Assembly: GCF_002025205.1 (NCBI RefSeq)
Contig: NZ_CP019947.1
Location: 317,501-381,500, forward strand
DNA from: Pseudomonas sp. CC6-YY-74
Lineage (GTDB): Bacteria; Pseudomonadota; Gammaproteobacteria; Pseudomonadales; Pseudomonadaceae
Length of the DNA stretch: 64,000 nt
Direction: 5' to 3'
Part shown: piece after piece, positions 35,833 to 46,056 of the stretch
Numbering within the stretch: position 1 is the stretch's first letter
Layout: each line of letters starts with the position of its first letter
Position numbers and translations under genes: made by a program
The notes under the pieces: model-generated
Database searches by the model: none
The model's input: the letters and a program-made list of their open reading frames with translations, nothing else
Told to the model about the DNA's origin: nothing

Positions 35833-36268
35833 CGGGCGGTCGATGTCTTGCTGAATCAACCCCGTTGGTTCGCGTTTGATCGGCATCGACTGAGATGCTG
35901 CAACAGCAGGGCAGCCATAACGACGGACTTTCTCCTGCGCCACCGCGCTGCCCGATTCTGGCGCGCTCTTGCCTGTAGCGCCCCGCTTTCTCCGCGAAGC
36001 GTCGGCGGTGTTGTGCCCATCAACTTGCAGATAAAGCCCAAGACCCCGCAGCTTGGCTGCGCTGCGCCGGCGCGGTCCGAGCTACAGCACATGACGTTCG
36101 TTGACGATTTGCTCAACAGCTTTGGCAACACTGTGGCACAGTCGAATGAGTGCGCTGGGACGCTTTGCTGCTGGTGTTAACAGGGATGATGGCACAATGC
36201 CTTTGCGCTCGAGCATCTCTTGATGTACATCAGCTGTGCGCCGTTCCAACAACCGCTCGAGGGTTTTC
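35833..36268. other. Intergenic region before the GGDEF/EAL gene; nothing recognised
   Basis: I found no gene, strong promoter or terminator in these about 435 bases. Frames open on the minus strand lack any family signature. Confidence 0.4.
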
Positions 36269-38857
36269 ATGTCGCCAACAGCAGAACTGTCCCGTCAACC
36301 GAGCATCGGCGTCGCCAATTCGAGTGCCACCCGCCGGGCGTTGCTGCTTCTCTCAGCCTTACTGTTGGTGCTGTTCGTCGTGGCCAGTGCGGCGTTGGTG
36401 CAGATTGCGCTGCAGCAGAACACTCGGGCGCTCGAACAAAGCCGGTTCTATGTGGAAAAGGCCACCCAGGCACGCGAGAAGTCGATGCTGACGATTATCA
36501 GCGACTACGCCTTTTGGGGGGATGCTTACCAAAATCTGCATGCCGCAGTCGATCTTGAGTGGGCCTATACGCGGCAGAACATGGGAGCCGGCCTGTTCGA
36601 TGATTTCGCCTTTGAGGGTGTGTTTGTCGTCGCTGCCGACGGCACTACCTCTTATGCGGTGGTCGACGGGCAGCGTGTGGCAACCTCGGTGCAGCAATGG
36701 CTCCCGCAAGACATAGCCGGCCTACTCGCGCAGGCGCGTGAGCAGGCCGGGGATGCAGAGCCGGTCGTTGGCTTCGCGCAAATAGCCGGTCAGCCGGCGC
36801 TGGTTGCTGCCGCTGGCCTTACCCCCGGTGGCGATCCGCAGACAGTCGAAGTACCGGGTCCGACATCCGTATTGCTCTTCGTCGATCTGCTCGGGCCGGA
36901 CAAGCTGCAGGCGCTTGGAGAGAGTTTCGGTATCGACAAGCTGCATGTGGCTAACGCTGCTGTCGATGCGCCAGGCGCGCCATCGTTGGGCCTGGCCACC
37001 AGCAACGGCGAGCAGGTGCTGTTGCGTTGGCAGCCGGCCCGGCCTGGTGATCAGTTGCTTTACCTGATTCTGCCGCTGCTGGCCTTGGCCGGGAGCATTT
37101 TTGCGTTTGTCACCTGGTTGACCCTGCGCCGGGCCATGGCTTCCGCGTGCGAGATGGATGCCAGCTATGCCTCCCTGTACACCAGCCAACTGGCCCAGGC
37201 GGCCAGCGAGGCGCGCTTTCGCGATGTCGCCGAAGCCGCCTCGGACTGGATTTGGGAGGTCGATACCGAGCTGCGTCTGACCTACCTTTCCGCACGCTTT
37301 CAGGTGGTGACCGGGCATGCCGAGAGCGACTGGTTGGGGCGTCAGCTCGATGAGCTCATCGAGTGTCCCGGTGGTCTATCCATCTGGCTGAGCAAGCGCA
37401 AAAGCAGGGCATCCGATGGCACCCGGCAATGTCATTACCGCGCCCAGGATGGCCGTCTGCGCACCTGTCGACTCTCCATGCGAGCCGTTGCCGATGCGCA
37501 GGTTAGCGGCGGTTACCGCGGTACCGTCAGCGACATCACCGAAGAGGTCGAGGCGCGGGCGCGCATCGAACACCTGTCGCTGCATGATGCGCTGACCGGC
37601 CTGCCGAACCGCAACCGCATGCAGGAATTCCTCCAGGGCAAGCTCAAGGCGCTGCCCACTGCGAAAAATCCGCTGGTCATGCTCAGCCTCGACCTCGACC
37701 GTTTCAAGCCAGTCAACGACTCTTTCGGCCATGAGGTCGGCGACCGGGTGCTCAACGAGGTTTCCCGGCGCTTGCGCCTGTGCCTGCGCGAGGGCGATCT
37801 GGTTGCCCGCCTGGGCGGTGATGAGTTCATTCTGATTGTCAGTGGCATATCTGCTCAGGAGGAAGTGGAGCACCTGTGCGAGCGTTTGATCGCCAGCATC
37901 GAACGGCCATTCGAGATCGATAACCACAGTATTTTTATTGGCACCAGCATTGGTGTGGCCATGGCGCCCACCGACGCGGCCCAGGCGGACGAGTTGCTCC
38001 GCTATGCGGATATCGCGCTGTACGAGGCCAAGGGGGCCGGGCGCAATACCTGGTGTTTTTATGCCAGCGACATGAACGAGCGGGTCGTCGAGCGCCGTCA
38101 GCTCGAACACGATTTGCGCCAGGCCTTGCAACACGACGAGCTGCGCCTGCTCCTGCAGCCCCGTTACAGCGTCAACAGCAAGCGCATGGTAGCGGCCGAG
38201 GCGCTGGTTCGCTGGCAGCACCCGCAACGCGGACTGTTAAGCCCCGATAGCTTTATTTCAATCGCCGAGACCACCGGCTTGATCGTGCCCCTGAGCTCCT
38301 GGGTGTTGCATGCCGCCTGCATGGAAGCCATGAGCTGGAGCGAGGAGCTGATCGTTTCGGTGAATCTCTCGTCGGTGGAGTTCCAGCATGGGCAATTGGT
38401 GGCGCGGGTGACGGCCGCCCTTGCCGAAACCGGCCTGCCGCCGTCGAGACTGGAATTGGAGCTCACCGAGAGTGTCTTGCTCGAGGATGCCGAGGGCGCG
38501 CTGGTGATCATGCAGGCACTCAAGGACTTGGGCGTCAGGCTGTCCATGGATGACTTTGGCACCGGCTATTCGTCCCTCGGCTATCTGCGCACATTCCCTT
38601 TCGATGGGTTGAAGATCGATCGCAGTTTCGTCTCCGACCTGGACGGTTGCGAGAGCAGCCAGGCAATCATCAAGGCGATCATCGGACTCGGCCGGGCGCT
38701 CTCCCTGACCGTGACGGCCGAGGGAGTGGAGACGCAAGAACAACTCGATATTCTCCAGCGATACGACTGCGAGGAAGCCCAGGGCTATTTCCTCGATCGG
38801 CCGATGCAGCCGGCCCTGCTGCGCAGTGCCCTGGCGTGCCAGGAGCAAGGTGCATGA
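36269..38857 (+). CDS. Membrane CHASE4-like/PAS/GGDEF/EAL cyclic-di-GMP protein
   Basis: This 862-residue signalling protein has an N-terminal TM (LLLLSALLLVLFVVASAALV), a periplasmic CHASE4-like sensor (SDYAFWGDAYQNL with DDFAFEGVFVVAADG), and a second TM (LLYLILPLLALAGSIFAFV). Then come a PAS domain (EAASDWIWEVDTELRLTYLS), GGDEF (LGGDEFILI, about residue 516) and EAL (AAEALVRWQHPQ, about 644; later MDDFGTGYSSLGYL and KIDRSFV). Both the GGDEF and EAL catalytic signatures are intact, so it could make or break c-di-GMP. The start at 36269 follows GAGGG; a GTG at 36236 is less likely. It is convergent with plsB. Confidence 0.93.
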   Translation: MSPTAELSRQPSIGVANSSATRRALLLLSALLLVLFVVASAALVQIALQQNTRALEQSRFYVEKATQAREKSMLTIISDYAFWGDAYQNLHAAVDLEWAYTRQNMGAGLFDDFAFEGVFVVAADGTTSYAVVDGQRVATSVQQWLPQDIAGLLAQAREQAGDAEPVVGFAQIAGQPALVAAAGLTPGGDPQTVEVPGPTSVLLFVDLLGPDKLQALGESFGIDKLHVANAAVDAPGAPSLGLATSNGEQVLLRWQPARPGDQLLYLILPLLALAGSIFAFVTWLTLRRAMASACEMDASYASLYTSQLAQAASEARFRDVAEAASDWIWEVDTELRLTYLSARFQVVTGHAESDWLGRQLDELIECPGGLSIWLSKRKSRASDGTRQCHYRAQDGRLRTCRLSMRAVADAQVSGGYRGTVSDITEEVEARARIEHLSLHDALTGLPNRNRMQEFLQGKLKALPTAKNPLVMLSLDLDRFKPVNDSFGHEVGDRVLNEVSRRLRLCLREGDLVARLGGDEFILIVSGISAQEEVEHLCERLIASIERPFEIDNHSIFIGTSIGVAMAPTDAAQADELLRYADIALYEAKGAGRNTWCFYASDMNERVVERRQLEHDLRQALQHDELRLLLQPRYSVNSKRMVAAEALVRWQHPQRGLLSPDSFISIAETTGLIVPLSSWVLHAACMEAMSWSEELIVSVNLSSVEFQHGQLVARVTAALAETGLPPSRLELELTESVLLEDAEGALVIMQALKDLGVRLSMDDFGTGYSSLGYLRTFPFDGLKIDRSFVSDLDGCESSQAIIKAIIGLGRALSLTVTAEGVETQEQLDILQRYDCEEAQGYFLDRPMQPALLRSALACQEQGA

Positions 38858-38962
38858 ACTGGGGTGGCTGATCGTGAGGCTGCAACAAGCTTTATGCTGC
38901 TCAGCGATGGTCCCCGCGGCCGGTGCCGCACGACTCTGTAGGAGGGGCGGCCCGGCACCCGG

Positions 38963-41446
38963 CTAAACCGGCTCCGGCACATCCTCGCTGCTGTCCATGG
39001 CCACCTGACGGATCGACAGGCGAATCTCTGCCGGTAACACGCGCTTGGCGGCGCCTTCGGCGAGTTCGTTGAGCAGCGGGTGGTGGCTGAGTTTGCCGGC
39101 CGGGTCCTGGCGCAGCACGCGCTGGTCGAGCAGGGTCTGGATGAAGTGACGGAACAGGCTCTTGTCGAAGAATTCCGGGGCGTTGAGGCCATGCAGGATC
39201 GACAGGCGCTGGGCCATCACGGTACACAGGTCTTCCAGTTCCTCGGCGCTGATCGCGTGCTGGCCGGCATTGAGCAGCAGGGCGGTGGCCATGTAGAAGC
39301 GCTGCAGGGTCTGGGCGATGGTGCGCGAGAGCAGGGTCAGCAGGACGAAATGCCGCGAGCTGGGCAGCGGGCGTACATAGACGTCGGCCTCGAAGGTGAG
39401 CAGGCCCTGCTCGACGAAGGCGGCCAGCCATTGGTCGACCACGGCGTCCAGCTCGTCCAGGCTCCAGCGCATGAACAACTCGGCTTGCAGGTAGGGGTAG
39501 AGCGCGCGGGTATAGCGCAGGATCTGTTCGCGGCTGATCCGCGCGCTGCTCTGGAAGAAGCTGGTCAATAGCGCGGGCAGGGCGAAGATGTGCAGCACAT
39601 TGTTGCGGTAGTAGGTCATCAGGACGGCGTTGTGCTCGTCCAGATAGAGGATCTTGCCCAGCGCATCGCGCTGTTCGGCCAGCAGGCCCATGCCCTGCAC
39701 GTACTCGATCAGCGCCTGGCCGTCGCCCTCCGGCAGGGTGCAGTGCGGCGAGTAGGGTACGCGGCGTAGCAGCGCCAGGTAGAGATCCAGCACCCGCGCC
39801 AGGGCGGGTTCGTCCAGGGCCAGCTTGCTGGTGGACAGCAGCGCCAGGGCCACCAGGTTGACCGGGTTGATCGCCGCCGCTTCGTTGAGGTGTTGCGCCA
39901 CGCGTTGGCCGAGCTTGCTGGTGGCCTCGTTCAGCCAGCTTGGCCGGTAATGCGGGGCGAGGTCCTGGCTGCGCCAGTCCGGTTGTTGCTGGTCGAGGAA
40001 CTCGGCCAGCTTGATTGGCTCGCCGAAATTCACCCAGACCTGGCCGAAGCGCTGCTTGAGCGCGCCTATGACCTTGAAGATGTCGAAGATCGACTCCTTC
40101 TTCTTGCTCGCCCCGCGCAGTTCGCCCAGGTAGGTGCGGCCTTCCAGCACCCGTTCGTAGCCGACATACACCGGCACGAAGACCACTGGCAGGCGGTGGC
40201 TGCGCAGGAAGCTGCGCAGGGTGATGGCGAGCATGCCGGTCTTCGGCTGGAGCATGCGGCCGGTGCGCGAGCGGCCGCCTTCGACGAAGTACTCGACCGG
40301 GAAGCCCTTGCTGAACAGGCTGTGCAGGTATTCGTTGAACACCGCGGTGTACAGCGGGTTGCCCTTGAAGGTGCGGCGCATGAAGAAGGCGCCGCCACGG
40401 CGCAGCAGGCCGCCAATGATCGGCATGTTGAGGTTGATCCCGGCGGCGATATGCGGCGGGGTCAGGCCGTTGCGAAACAGCAGGTAGGACAGCAGCAGGT
40501 AGTCGATATGGCTGCGGTGGCAGGGCACGTAGATCACCTCGTGACCCTGGGCGACCTCCTGTACGCCTTCGATGTGATTGACCTTGATGCCGTCGTAGAT
40601 CTTGTTCCAGAACCAGCTGAGCAGCAGTTCGAGGAAGCGGATCACCGTGTAGGTGTAGTCCGAGGCGATTTCGTTGCCGTAGCGCAGGGCCATGGCTTCG
40701 GCCTTTTTCAGGCTGATGTTGTCGCGCTCGGCTTGCTCGATGATCGCCTGGCGAACCTGCGGTTCGTGCACCAGGCCTTTGACCAGGTTGCGCCGGTGCG
40801 ACACATCCGGGCCGATGACCGCGGCCTTCTGGTTGCGAAAGTGCACGCGCAGGATGCGCTGAACCATGCGCAGGGTGCGCTCGTGGCCCTTGTCCTGCTC
40901 GACCAGCTCGCGCAGGTGAATCGGCGTGGAGAACTGTACGCGGGTCTTGCGCCCCAGAATCAGGATGCTCACCAACCGGCGCAGACGACCGGTGACCGCC
41001 CAGCTGTCGGCGAACAGCAGCTTCCAGGCGCTGGTTTCCCGATCCGGCGACTGGCCCCAGAACACGCTGACCGGGATGATCTGGGCATCGTCCACGGCAT
41101 GCTGGCTAAGGGCGCTGATCAGGCGTTGCAGGGTCGGCGCTATGCCGCGCTTGTCCTGGCGGCCGAGCCAGTCCGGCTCCGGGGTCAGGTAGAAGAACGC
41201 CGCCGGCTCCAGCAGATCGCCCACCGCGACCGGCAATATCGGGCGCGGCAGGCCGGCCTTGCGACATTCCGTATCGACCACCGCCAGATCGCTCAAGGAC
41301 GGCAGTTGCAGCACATAGAACACTGGCTTGCTGCGGTCGAGCTTGAGGGTGAAGGCCGACTGGTTGATGGTTTCCGAACGCACCCAGAGGTACAGCAGGC
41401 GGCGCAGGGTACCGAACACGAGGCGGCGAAACGGGGAGCGGGTCAT
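38963..41446 (-). CDS. plsB: Glycerol-3-phosphate 1-O-acyltransferase
   Basis: This 827-residue inner-membrane-associated enzyme acylates sn-glycerol 3-phosphate at position 1, the first step of phospholipid synthesis. The acyltransferase motifs are HRSHIDY (His310, Asp315), [22 protein letters not shown] (390-396) and [10 protein letters not shown]. The start at 41446 ([16 protein letters not shown]) agrees with P. aeruginosa PlsB as I remember it; an in-frame ATG 10 codons upstream has no better ribosome site. It is divergent from the ABC/GldG-like operon, the same neighbourhood as in P. aeruginosa. Confidence 0.96.
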   Translation of the reverse strand: MTRSPFRRLVFGTLRRLLYLWVRSETINQSAFTLKLDRSKPVFYVLQLPSLSDLAVVDTECRKAGLPRPILPVAVGDLLEPAAFFYLTPEPDWLGRQDKRGIAPTLQRLISALSQHAVDDAQIIPVSVFWGQSPDRETSAWKLLFADSWAVTGRLRRLVSILILGRKTRVQFSTPIHLRELVEQDKGHERTLRMVQRILRVHFRNQKAAVIGPDVSHRRNLVKGLVHEPQVRQAIIEQAERDNISLKKAEAMALRYGNEIASDYTYTVIRFLELLLSWFWNKIYDGIKVNHIEGVQEVAQGHEVIYVPCHRSHIDYLLLSYLLFRNGLTPPHIAAGINLNMPIIGGLLRRGGAFFMRRTFKGNPLYTAVFNEYLHSLFSKGFPVEYFVEGGRSRTGRMLQPKTGMLAITLRSFLRSHRLPVVFVPVYVGYERVLEGRTYLGELRGASKKKESIFDIFKVIGALKQRFGQVWVNFGEPIKLAEFLDQQQPDWRSQDLAPHYRPSWLNEATSKLGQRVAQHLNEAAAINPVNLVALALLSTSKLALDEPALARVLDLYLALLRRVPYSPHCTLPEGDGQALIEYVQGMGLLAEQRDALGKILYLDEHNAVLMTYYRNNVLHIFALPALLTSFFQSSARISREQILRYTRALYPYLQAELFMRWSLDELDAVVDQWLAAFVEQGLLTFEADVYVRPLPSSRHFVLLTLLSRTIAQTLQRFYMATALLLNAGQHAISAEELEDLCTVMAQRLSILHGLNAPEFFDKSLFRHFIQTLLDQRVLRQDPAGKLSHHPLLNELAEGAAKRVLPAEIRLSIRQVAMDSSEDVPEPV

Positions 41447-41867
41447 ACGGAGTCTGCTGACTGTGCAAACGAGCAATTGCTCGGGGCGGCTAGTGTGCCG
41501 GATCGCTGGCGTGCCGGCAAAAGCTTGTCATGGGCCGATGGGTTGAAGCGTTGGGCCGGGCCGCGCAGGTCGGCGGAGGGGCGCGTGCCTGAAGCAAACC
41601 TGGGTTGAAGACGCCGGGTAAGCCAGCAGGGTGTCAGCAGGCCCGCCGCCATGCTGGGTTACGCCGCGCTTGCAATGCACACTTGGCAGCCAGCGCCTGG
41701 GCGGCTAACCCCTCCTGCGGAGCAATCTTGCGTCAGGGGCATGCCTTGCGGGTTCTTGGCTTGCGCTGTCGGTGCCCGACTCCTTATAGTCCCGCCGGCA
41801 TTTAAAGGCCGTTTCGCTGCTCTATACGGGCCGCGAGCAGGATCTGTTAGCGCACTGGTGAGGGACC
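41447..41867. other. Divergent spacer between plsB and the ABC/GldG-like operon
   Basis: There is no gene. The region includes a promoter candidate for the ABC operon at 41761-41790. The rest shows nothing I can name. Confidence 0.45.
41761..41790 (+). promoter_or_regulatory. Sigma-70 promoter candidate for the ABC/GldG-like operon
   Basis: TTGCGC and TATAGT are separated by 18 bases, about 78 bases before the ATPase start codon. Confidence 0.55.
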
Positions 41868-42791
41868 ATGATCGAGATAAGCAATCTAACCAAGCGTTTC
41901 GCACAGCACACGGTGGTGGACGACCTGTCCTTCAGCGTCGAGCGGGGGGAAGTGTTGGGCTTTCTCGGCCCGAACGGTGCCGGCAAATCCACCACCATGA
42001 AGATGCTCACCGGTTTTCTCGCGCCAACGTCCGGTACGGCGAGCATTCTCGGCTTCGATATCCAGAGAGATACCCTCAAGGCCCAGCGCCAGATCGGTTA
42101 CTTGCCGGAAGGCGCGCCCTGTTATGGCGACATGACGGTGCGCGGTTTTCTTGACTTCATCGCCGAGGTGCGCGGCTTCAAGGGTGCGGCGAAACGTCAA
42201 CGGGTGGCCAAGGCAGTGGCTCAGGTCGAGCTGGAAAATGTCCTCGAACAGTCCATCGAGACCCTGTCCAAGGGCTTCAAGCGCCGGGTCGGGCTAGCCC
42301 AGGCGATCCTGCATGACCCCAAGGTACTGATCCTTGACGAGCCCACCGATGGCCTTGATCCGAACCAGAAGCACCAGGTACGCAAGCTGATCCAGAGCCT
42401 GGCCTACGACAAGATCGTGATCATCTCCACCCATATTCTTGAAGAGGTTTCCGCCGTGTGCACCCGTGCGGTGGTGATCGCCCACGGCAAGCTGCTCGCC
42501 GATGGCACGCCGCTGGAATTGGAAAGCCGCTCGCGCTATCACCAGGCGGTCACCCTGGTGGCCGAAGAACCACTGGATCGGGTGGCGCTGGCGGCCCTGC
42601 CGGGCGTGCTCGCGGTGGAAGAGAACGAGCGTGAGCACAGCCTCAGCGTGCTGGCCAAACCGGGCGAAGTGATCTTCGCGCAGGTCAATGCGCTGATCGC
42701 TCAGCGCGGCTGGCGAGTCAAGGAGTTGAATGTCGAGCGCGGCCGGCTGGACGAAGTGTTCCGCCGCCTGACGCGTGGAGAGGTGGTATGA
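41868..42791 (+). CDS. ABC transporter ATP-binding protein (GldA-like)
   Basis: This ATPase (307 residues) has Walker A GPNGAGKST, Q-loop QIGYLPEGAPCYGDM, a signature region LSKGFKRRVGLAQ (LSKGF in place of LSGGQ, as in many ABC-2 exporters), Walker B VLILDEPTDGLDPNQ and switch His ISTHILEE. The ATG follows GAGGG. Its stop overlaps the permease start (ATGA), so translation is coupled. The operon corresponds to an uncharacterised P. aeruginosa operon next to plsB. Related Gld genes serve gliding in Bacteroidetes, but in Pseudomonas the role is not known. Confidence 0.93.
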   Translation: MIEISNLTKRFAQHTVVDDLSFSVERGEVLGFLGPNGAGKSTTMKMLTGFLAPTSGTASILGFDIQRDTLKAQRQIGYLPEGAPCYGDMTVRGFLDFIAEVRGFKGAAKRQRVAKAVAQVELENVLEQSIETLSKGFKRRVGLAQAILHDPKVLILDEPTDGLDPNQKHQVRKLIQSLAYDKIVIISTHILEEVSAVCTRAVVIAHGKLLADGTPLELESRSRYHQAVTLVAEEPLDRVALAALPGVLAVEENEREHSLSVLAKPGEVIFAQVNALIAQRGWRVKELNVERGRLDEVFRRLTRGEVV

Positions 42792-43522
42792 GGCAGTTAC
42801 CGGTGTTGTTCAAACGCGAGCTGGCGAGCTACTTCAGCACGCCGCTGGCCTATGTGTTTATCGTGATCTTCCTGGTCCTGTCCGGGGTGTTCACCTTCTA
42901 CCTGGGCGGTTTCTTCGAGAGTGGTCAGGCCAATCTGGCGCCGTTCTTCGGTTTCCATCCCTGGTTGTACCTGTTTCTAGTGCCGGCTATCGCCATGCGT
43001 CTGTGGGCCGAGGAGCGCAAGTCCGGCACCATCGAGCTGCTGATGACCTTGCCGATCACCCGCTTCGAGGCGGTCACCGGCAAGTTCCTCGCCGCCTGGG
43101 CCTTCGCCGGCCTGGCGCTGCTGCTGACCTTCCCGATGATCATCACCGTCAACTACCTGGGCGAGCCGGACAACGGCGCCATTGCCACCGGCTACATCGG
43201 CAGTTGGTTGCTGGCCGGTGCATATCTGGCCATCGGCTCGTGCATGTCGGCGTTGGCGAAGAACCAGGTGATCGCCTTTATCCTGGCAGTCAGCGTGTGC
43301 TTCCTGTTTATCGTCAGCGGCTTTCCCATGGTGCTCGACGGCTTCAGTGGCTGGGCACCGCAATGGCTGATCGACGCGGTGGCGTCGCTGAGCTTCCTGA
43401 CCCGTTTCGATGCCATCAGCAAGGGCGTGATCGACCTGCGTGACGTGCTGTATTTCCTCACCCTGATCGCGGCCTGGTTGGCCGCGACGGCGGTGGTCAT
43501 CGACCTGAAGAAAGCCGATTGA
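42788..43522 (+). CDS. ABC-2 type permease (GldF-like)
   Basis: This 244-residue membrane protein has six predicted TM helices and the GldF/NosY pattern: FKRELASYFSTPLAYVFIVI, FLVLSGVFTFYLGGFFESGQ, then LRLWAEERKSGTIELLMTLP-like (MRLWAEERKSGTIE) and FDAISKGVIDLRDVLYFLTL. It is coupled by overlap to the ATPase upstream and is 8 bases from the GldG-like gene downstream. The three should form one inner-membrane complex. Confidence 0.93.
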   Translation: MRQLPVLFKRELASYFSTPLAYVFIVIFLVLSGVFTFYLGGFFESGQANLAPFFGFHPWLYLFLVPAIAMRLWAEERKSGTIELLMTLPITRFEAVTGKFLAAWAFAGLALLLTFPMIITVNYLGEPDNGAIATGYIGSWLLAGAYLAIGSCMSALAKNQVIAFILAVSVCFLFIVSGFPMVLDGFSGWAPQWLIDAVASLSFLTRFDAISKGVIDLRDVLYFLTLIAAWLAATAVVIDLKKAD

Positions 43523-43530
43523 GGGCGCCC

Positions 43531-45366
43531 ATGAAAAAGCTGATGGTTTCCGGCGCCGGGCTTGCTCTTATCGCCCTGGCGTTTCTCGCATTCAACCTGT
43601 TCTCCAGCCTGAGCCTGACCGGCGCACGCCTGGATCTGACCGAGCAGAAGCTCTACACCATCTCCTCCGGTACCCAGCAGATACTTGCCGAGCTGGATGA
43701 GCCGGTGGAGCTGAACTTCTTCTACTCCGACACTGCCAGCAAGGACCTGCCGGCGCTGCGCACCTACGCCAAGCGTGTCGAGGAAATGCTCGAGGCTTAC
43801 CAACGTGAAGCGGGTGACAAGCTCAAGCTGAAGATCATCGACCCCGAGCCCTTCTCCGCGGAGGAGGACCAGGCCGCCGAGTTCGGCCTGCAGGCCATTC
43901 CTCTGCAGCAGGGCGGCGACTCGATCTACTTCGGCCTGGCCGGCAAGAACGCCGCGGGCGATGTGCAGGTGATCCCGTTCTTCGCCCTGGATCAGGAGGA
44001 GTTCCTCGAATACGAGCTCAGCCGCCTGCTGCAGAGCCTGGCCAAGGCCGAGCGGCCGGTGGTCGGCGTTTTGTCCGGTCTGCAGATCAATGGCGGCTTC
44101 GACATGGCGTCCCGCCAGCCGACGCCGCCGTGGATGGTGATGGAGGAAATCCGCCAGCTGTTCCAGATCGAGAGCCTGAAGGCCGACGTCGACCTGATCC
44201 CCGAGAATGTCTCGGTGCTGCTGCTGGTGCACCCCAAACAGTTGCCGCAACAGACCCTCTACGCCATCGACCAGTTCGTCCTGCGCGGCGGCAAGCTGCT
44301 GACTTTCGTCGATCCGTTCAGTGAGGCCGATACCCAGGCCGAGATGCCCGGCGAGAGGGTCCTCGGCAAGTCCTCCGATCTCGAACCGCTGTTCAAGGCC
44401 TGGGGCCTGCGCATGGTGCCGGATCAGGTGCTCGGCGATGGCTCCTACGCCATGTCGGTGAGCATGGGTCAGGATCGTCGGCCGGTACGGCATGCCGCCT
44501 GGCTGAGCCTGCCGAAGGGCGCCCTGGATCAGGACGATATCAGCACCGCCGCGCTGGAGAACCTGACCGTGGCCGCCGCCGGCATGCTCGAGCCGCTGGA
44601 GGGCGCCAAGACCCGTTTCATCCCGCTGATCCAGAGTTCGCAGTACGCCATGCCGTTCGACGCGAAGCGCTTCGGCATGCTGCAGAACCCGGAAGAACTG
44701 ATTCGCGAACTGCAGCCGACCGGCGAACGCTACACCATCGCCGCGCGGATTGACGGCCCGGCGCAGTCGGCCTACCCGGACGGCATCGAAGGGCGCAAGG
44801 ACGGGCTCAAGCAGGCGGACAACATCAACGTCATCGTGGTCGCCGATACCGATATGCTCACCGACCGCATGTGGGTGCAGGTGCAGGACTTCTTCGGCCA
44901 GCGCATTCCGCAGCCGTGGGCGGACAATGCCGGTTTCGCGATTAATGCGTTGGATAACCTGGCCGGCTCCGAGGCGCTGATCAGCGTGCGTTCACGCGGA
45001 CGTTTCACCCGTCCGTTCGAGGTGGTCGAGGCATTGCAGCGTGAGGCCGAGGTACGTTTTCGCGAGAAGGAGCAGGCCCTGCAGGGGCGGCTGGCGGACA
45101 CCGAGCAGAAACTCGCCGTCTTGCAGCAGCGCGACGACCCGAGCAAGGTGCCGGAGCTGACCCCGGAACAGCAGGCCACGGTGCGCCAGTTCCTTCAGGA
45201 GAAGTTGAAGATCCGCAAGGAACTGCGCGAGGTGCGTTACCAGCTGAACGCCGATATCGAGGCGCTGGGACGCACGTTGAAGTTCGTCAATATCGCCCTG
45301 ATGCCGCTGTTGCTGACGTTCGGCGTGCTGGCATTGTGGCTGTGGCGGCGGCGCAAGCACGGTTGA
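43531..45366 (+). CDS. GldG-like ABC transporter auxiliary protein
   Basis: This 611-residue protein has an N-terminal TM (GLALIALAFLAFNLFSSLSL), the GldG/ABC_transp_aux domain (DLTEQKLYTISSGTQQILAE, LDEPVELNFFYSD, KLKIIDPEPFSAEEDQAAEFG), and a coiled-coil near residues 490-590 (REAEVRFREKEQALQGRLADTEQKLAVLQQ region). A C-terminal TM (IALMPLLLTFGVLALWLW) is followed by an Arg/Lys tail. ATG at 43531 is preferred to the TTG at 43519. In many relatives a DUF4340 gene follows. Here a repeat block follows instead, so that gene is absent from this position. Confidence 0.9.
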   Translation: MKKLMVSGAGLALIALAFLAFNLFSSLSLTGARLDLTEQKLYTISSGTQQILAELDEPVELNFFYSDTASKDLPALRTYAKRVEEMLEAYQREAGDKLKLKIIDPEPFSAEEDQAAEFGLQAIPLQQGGDSIYFGLAGKNAAGDVQVIPFFALDQEEFLEYELSRLLQSLAKAERPVVGVLSGLQINGGFDMASRQPTPPWMVMEEIRQLFQIESLKADVDLIPENVSVLLLVHPKQLPQQTLYAIDQFVLRGGKLLTFVDPFSEADTQAEMPGERVLGKSSDLEPLFKAWGLRMVPDQVLGDGSYAMSVSMGQDRRPVRHAAWLSLPKGALDQDDISTAALENLTVAAAGMLEPLEGAKTRFIPLIQSSQYAMPFDAKRFGMLQNPEELIRELQPTGERYTIAARIDGPAQSAYPDGIEGRKDGLKQADNINVIVVADTDMLTDRMWVQVQDFFGQRIPQPWADNAGFAINALDNLAGSEALISVRSRGRFTRPFEVVEALQREAEVRFREKEQALQGRLADTEQKLAVLQQRDDPSKVPELTPEQQATVRQFLQEKLKIRKELREVRYQLNADIEALGRTLKFVNIALMPLLLTFGVLALWLWRRRKHG

Positions 45367-45387
45367 CCACAACATGTCGGATCACTG

Positions 45388-45564
45388 TAGGGTGGGTCGG
45401 GCCGCGCAGGTTAGCGGCGCCAACTTCAGAGCGATCAGGCACCGCTATCGTGGCGCGCCGCGTAACCCACCAAGCGATCTCCCGCGTTGCGCCGATGGTG
45501 GGTTACGGCGCAACGGATCTTGCTGGTTCATCGCTATCGGCAGTGTGCGCCTAACCCACCCTAC
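45388..45564. repeat. R3 repeat: GTAGGGTGGGT...ACCCACCCTAC, two hairpins
   Basis: The outer ends GTAGGGTGGGT and ACCCACCCTAC are perfect inverted repeats. Inside, TAACCCACC (to 45471) and GGTGGGTTACGGCGC (from 45495) create two back-to-back hairpin units. This is the well-known GGTGGGTTA-type intergenic repeat style of Pseudomonas (recollection). It follows the GldG-like gene; the remaining bases up to 45663 hold no gene. Confidence 0.75.
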
Positions 45565-45663
45565 GAGAGGCCGTTTAACCGCAGGTTGATCTGTGGCGCG
45601 ACACTAGGTAAGTGCCCTCTTGCCACGTCGGCCCATTCCCGGGCACTTGACGGCTGGAAAGTC

Positions 45664-46035
45664 TCAGCCGGTGCGCCAGGTGATTTCCTCGACGCCATCG
45701 GCGCTGATGCGCATCCAGCGGTCGGCTTGTTCGACGTTTTCCTCTTCCTGCCAGCTGCCCGGGGCGCAGCGTACTTCGACGTCGAGCGCGGCAAACGCCG
45801 CCTGGGCGCAGGTCAGGTCGTCCGCCCAGGGGGTGGCGGCGCTTTCCAGGTAGAGGCTATGCCACTTGCCGACGGCTTTCGGTAGCCAGGTCACCGGCAC
45901 ATCGCCGGCCAGGCACTTGAAGGTCTGGCCTTTCTGCTGCCAGGGCGTGCACGGGCCGAGCGTTTCGCTCAGCCACACGGCGATGGCGTGGTGATCGGCA
46001 TCTTTCAGGTAAATCTCGATATCCGGTTGGCGCAT
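45664..46035 (-). CDS. Conserved hypothetical protein
   Basis: This protein of about 123 residues has no signal or TM segment. Marked stretches are IEIYLKDADHHAIAVWLSET, TFKCLAGDVPVTWLPKAVGK, WHSLYLESAATPWADDL and the acidic C-terminus with SADGVEEITWR. I recall close relatives in most Pseudomonas, uncharacterised. ATG at 46035 lies 9 bases after AGGAA; an ATG at 46041 is only 3 bases from it. It is 21 bases downstream of rlmA on the same strand, so the two are probably co-transcribed. Confidence 0.8.
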   Translation of the reverse strand: MRQPDIEIYLKDADHHAIAVWLSETLGPCTPWQQKGQTFKCLAGDVPVTWLPKAVGKWHSLYLESAATPWADDLTCAQAAFAALDVEVRCAPGSWQEEENVEQADRWMRISADGVEEITWRTG

Positions 46036-46056
46036 GGTCATCAGTTCCTGGGGAGC

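Noticed and set aside
35856..36131. Minus-strand frame in the spacer before the GGDEF/EAL gene
   Set aside because: Arg/Ala/Ser-rich without any motif or start signal; it looks like chance in G+C-rich DNA.
41868..45366. Calling the GldA/F/G-like operon a gliding motility system
   Set aside because: The Gld similarity is at ABC-2 exporter level. Pseudomonas lacks the rest of the gliding machinery and no motility gene is near.
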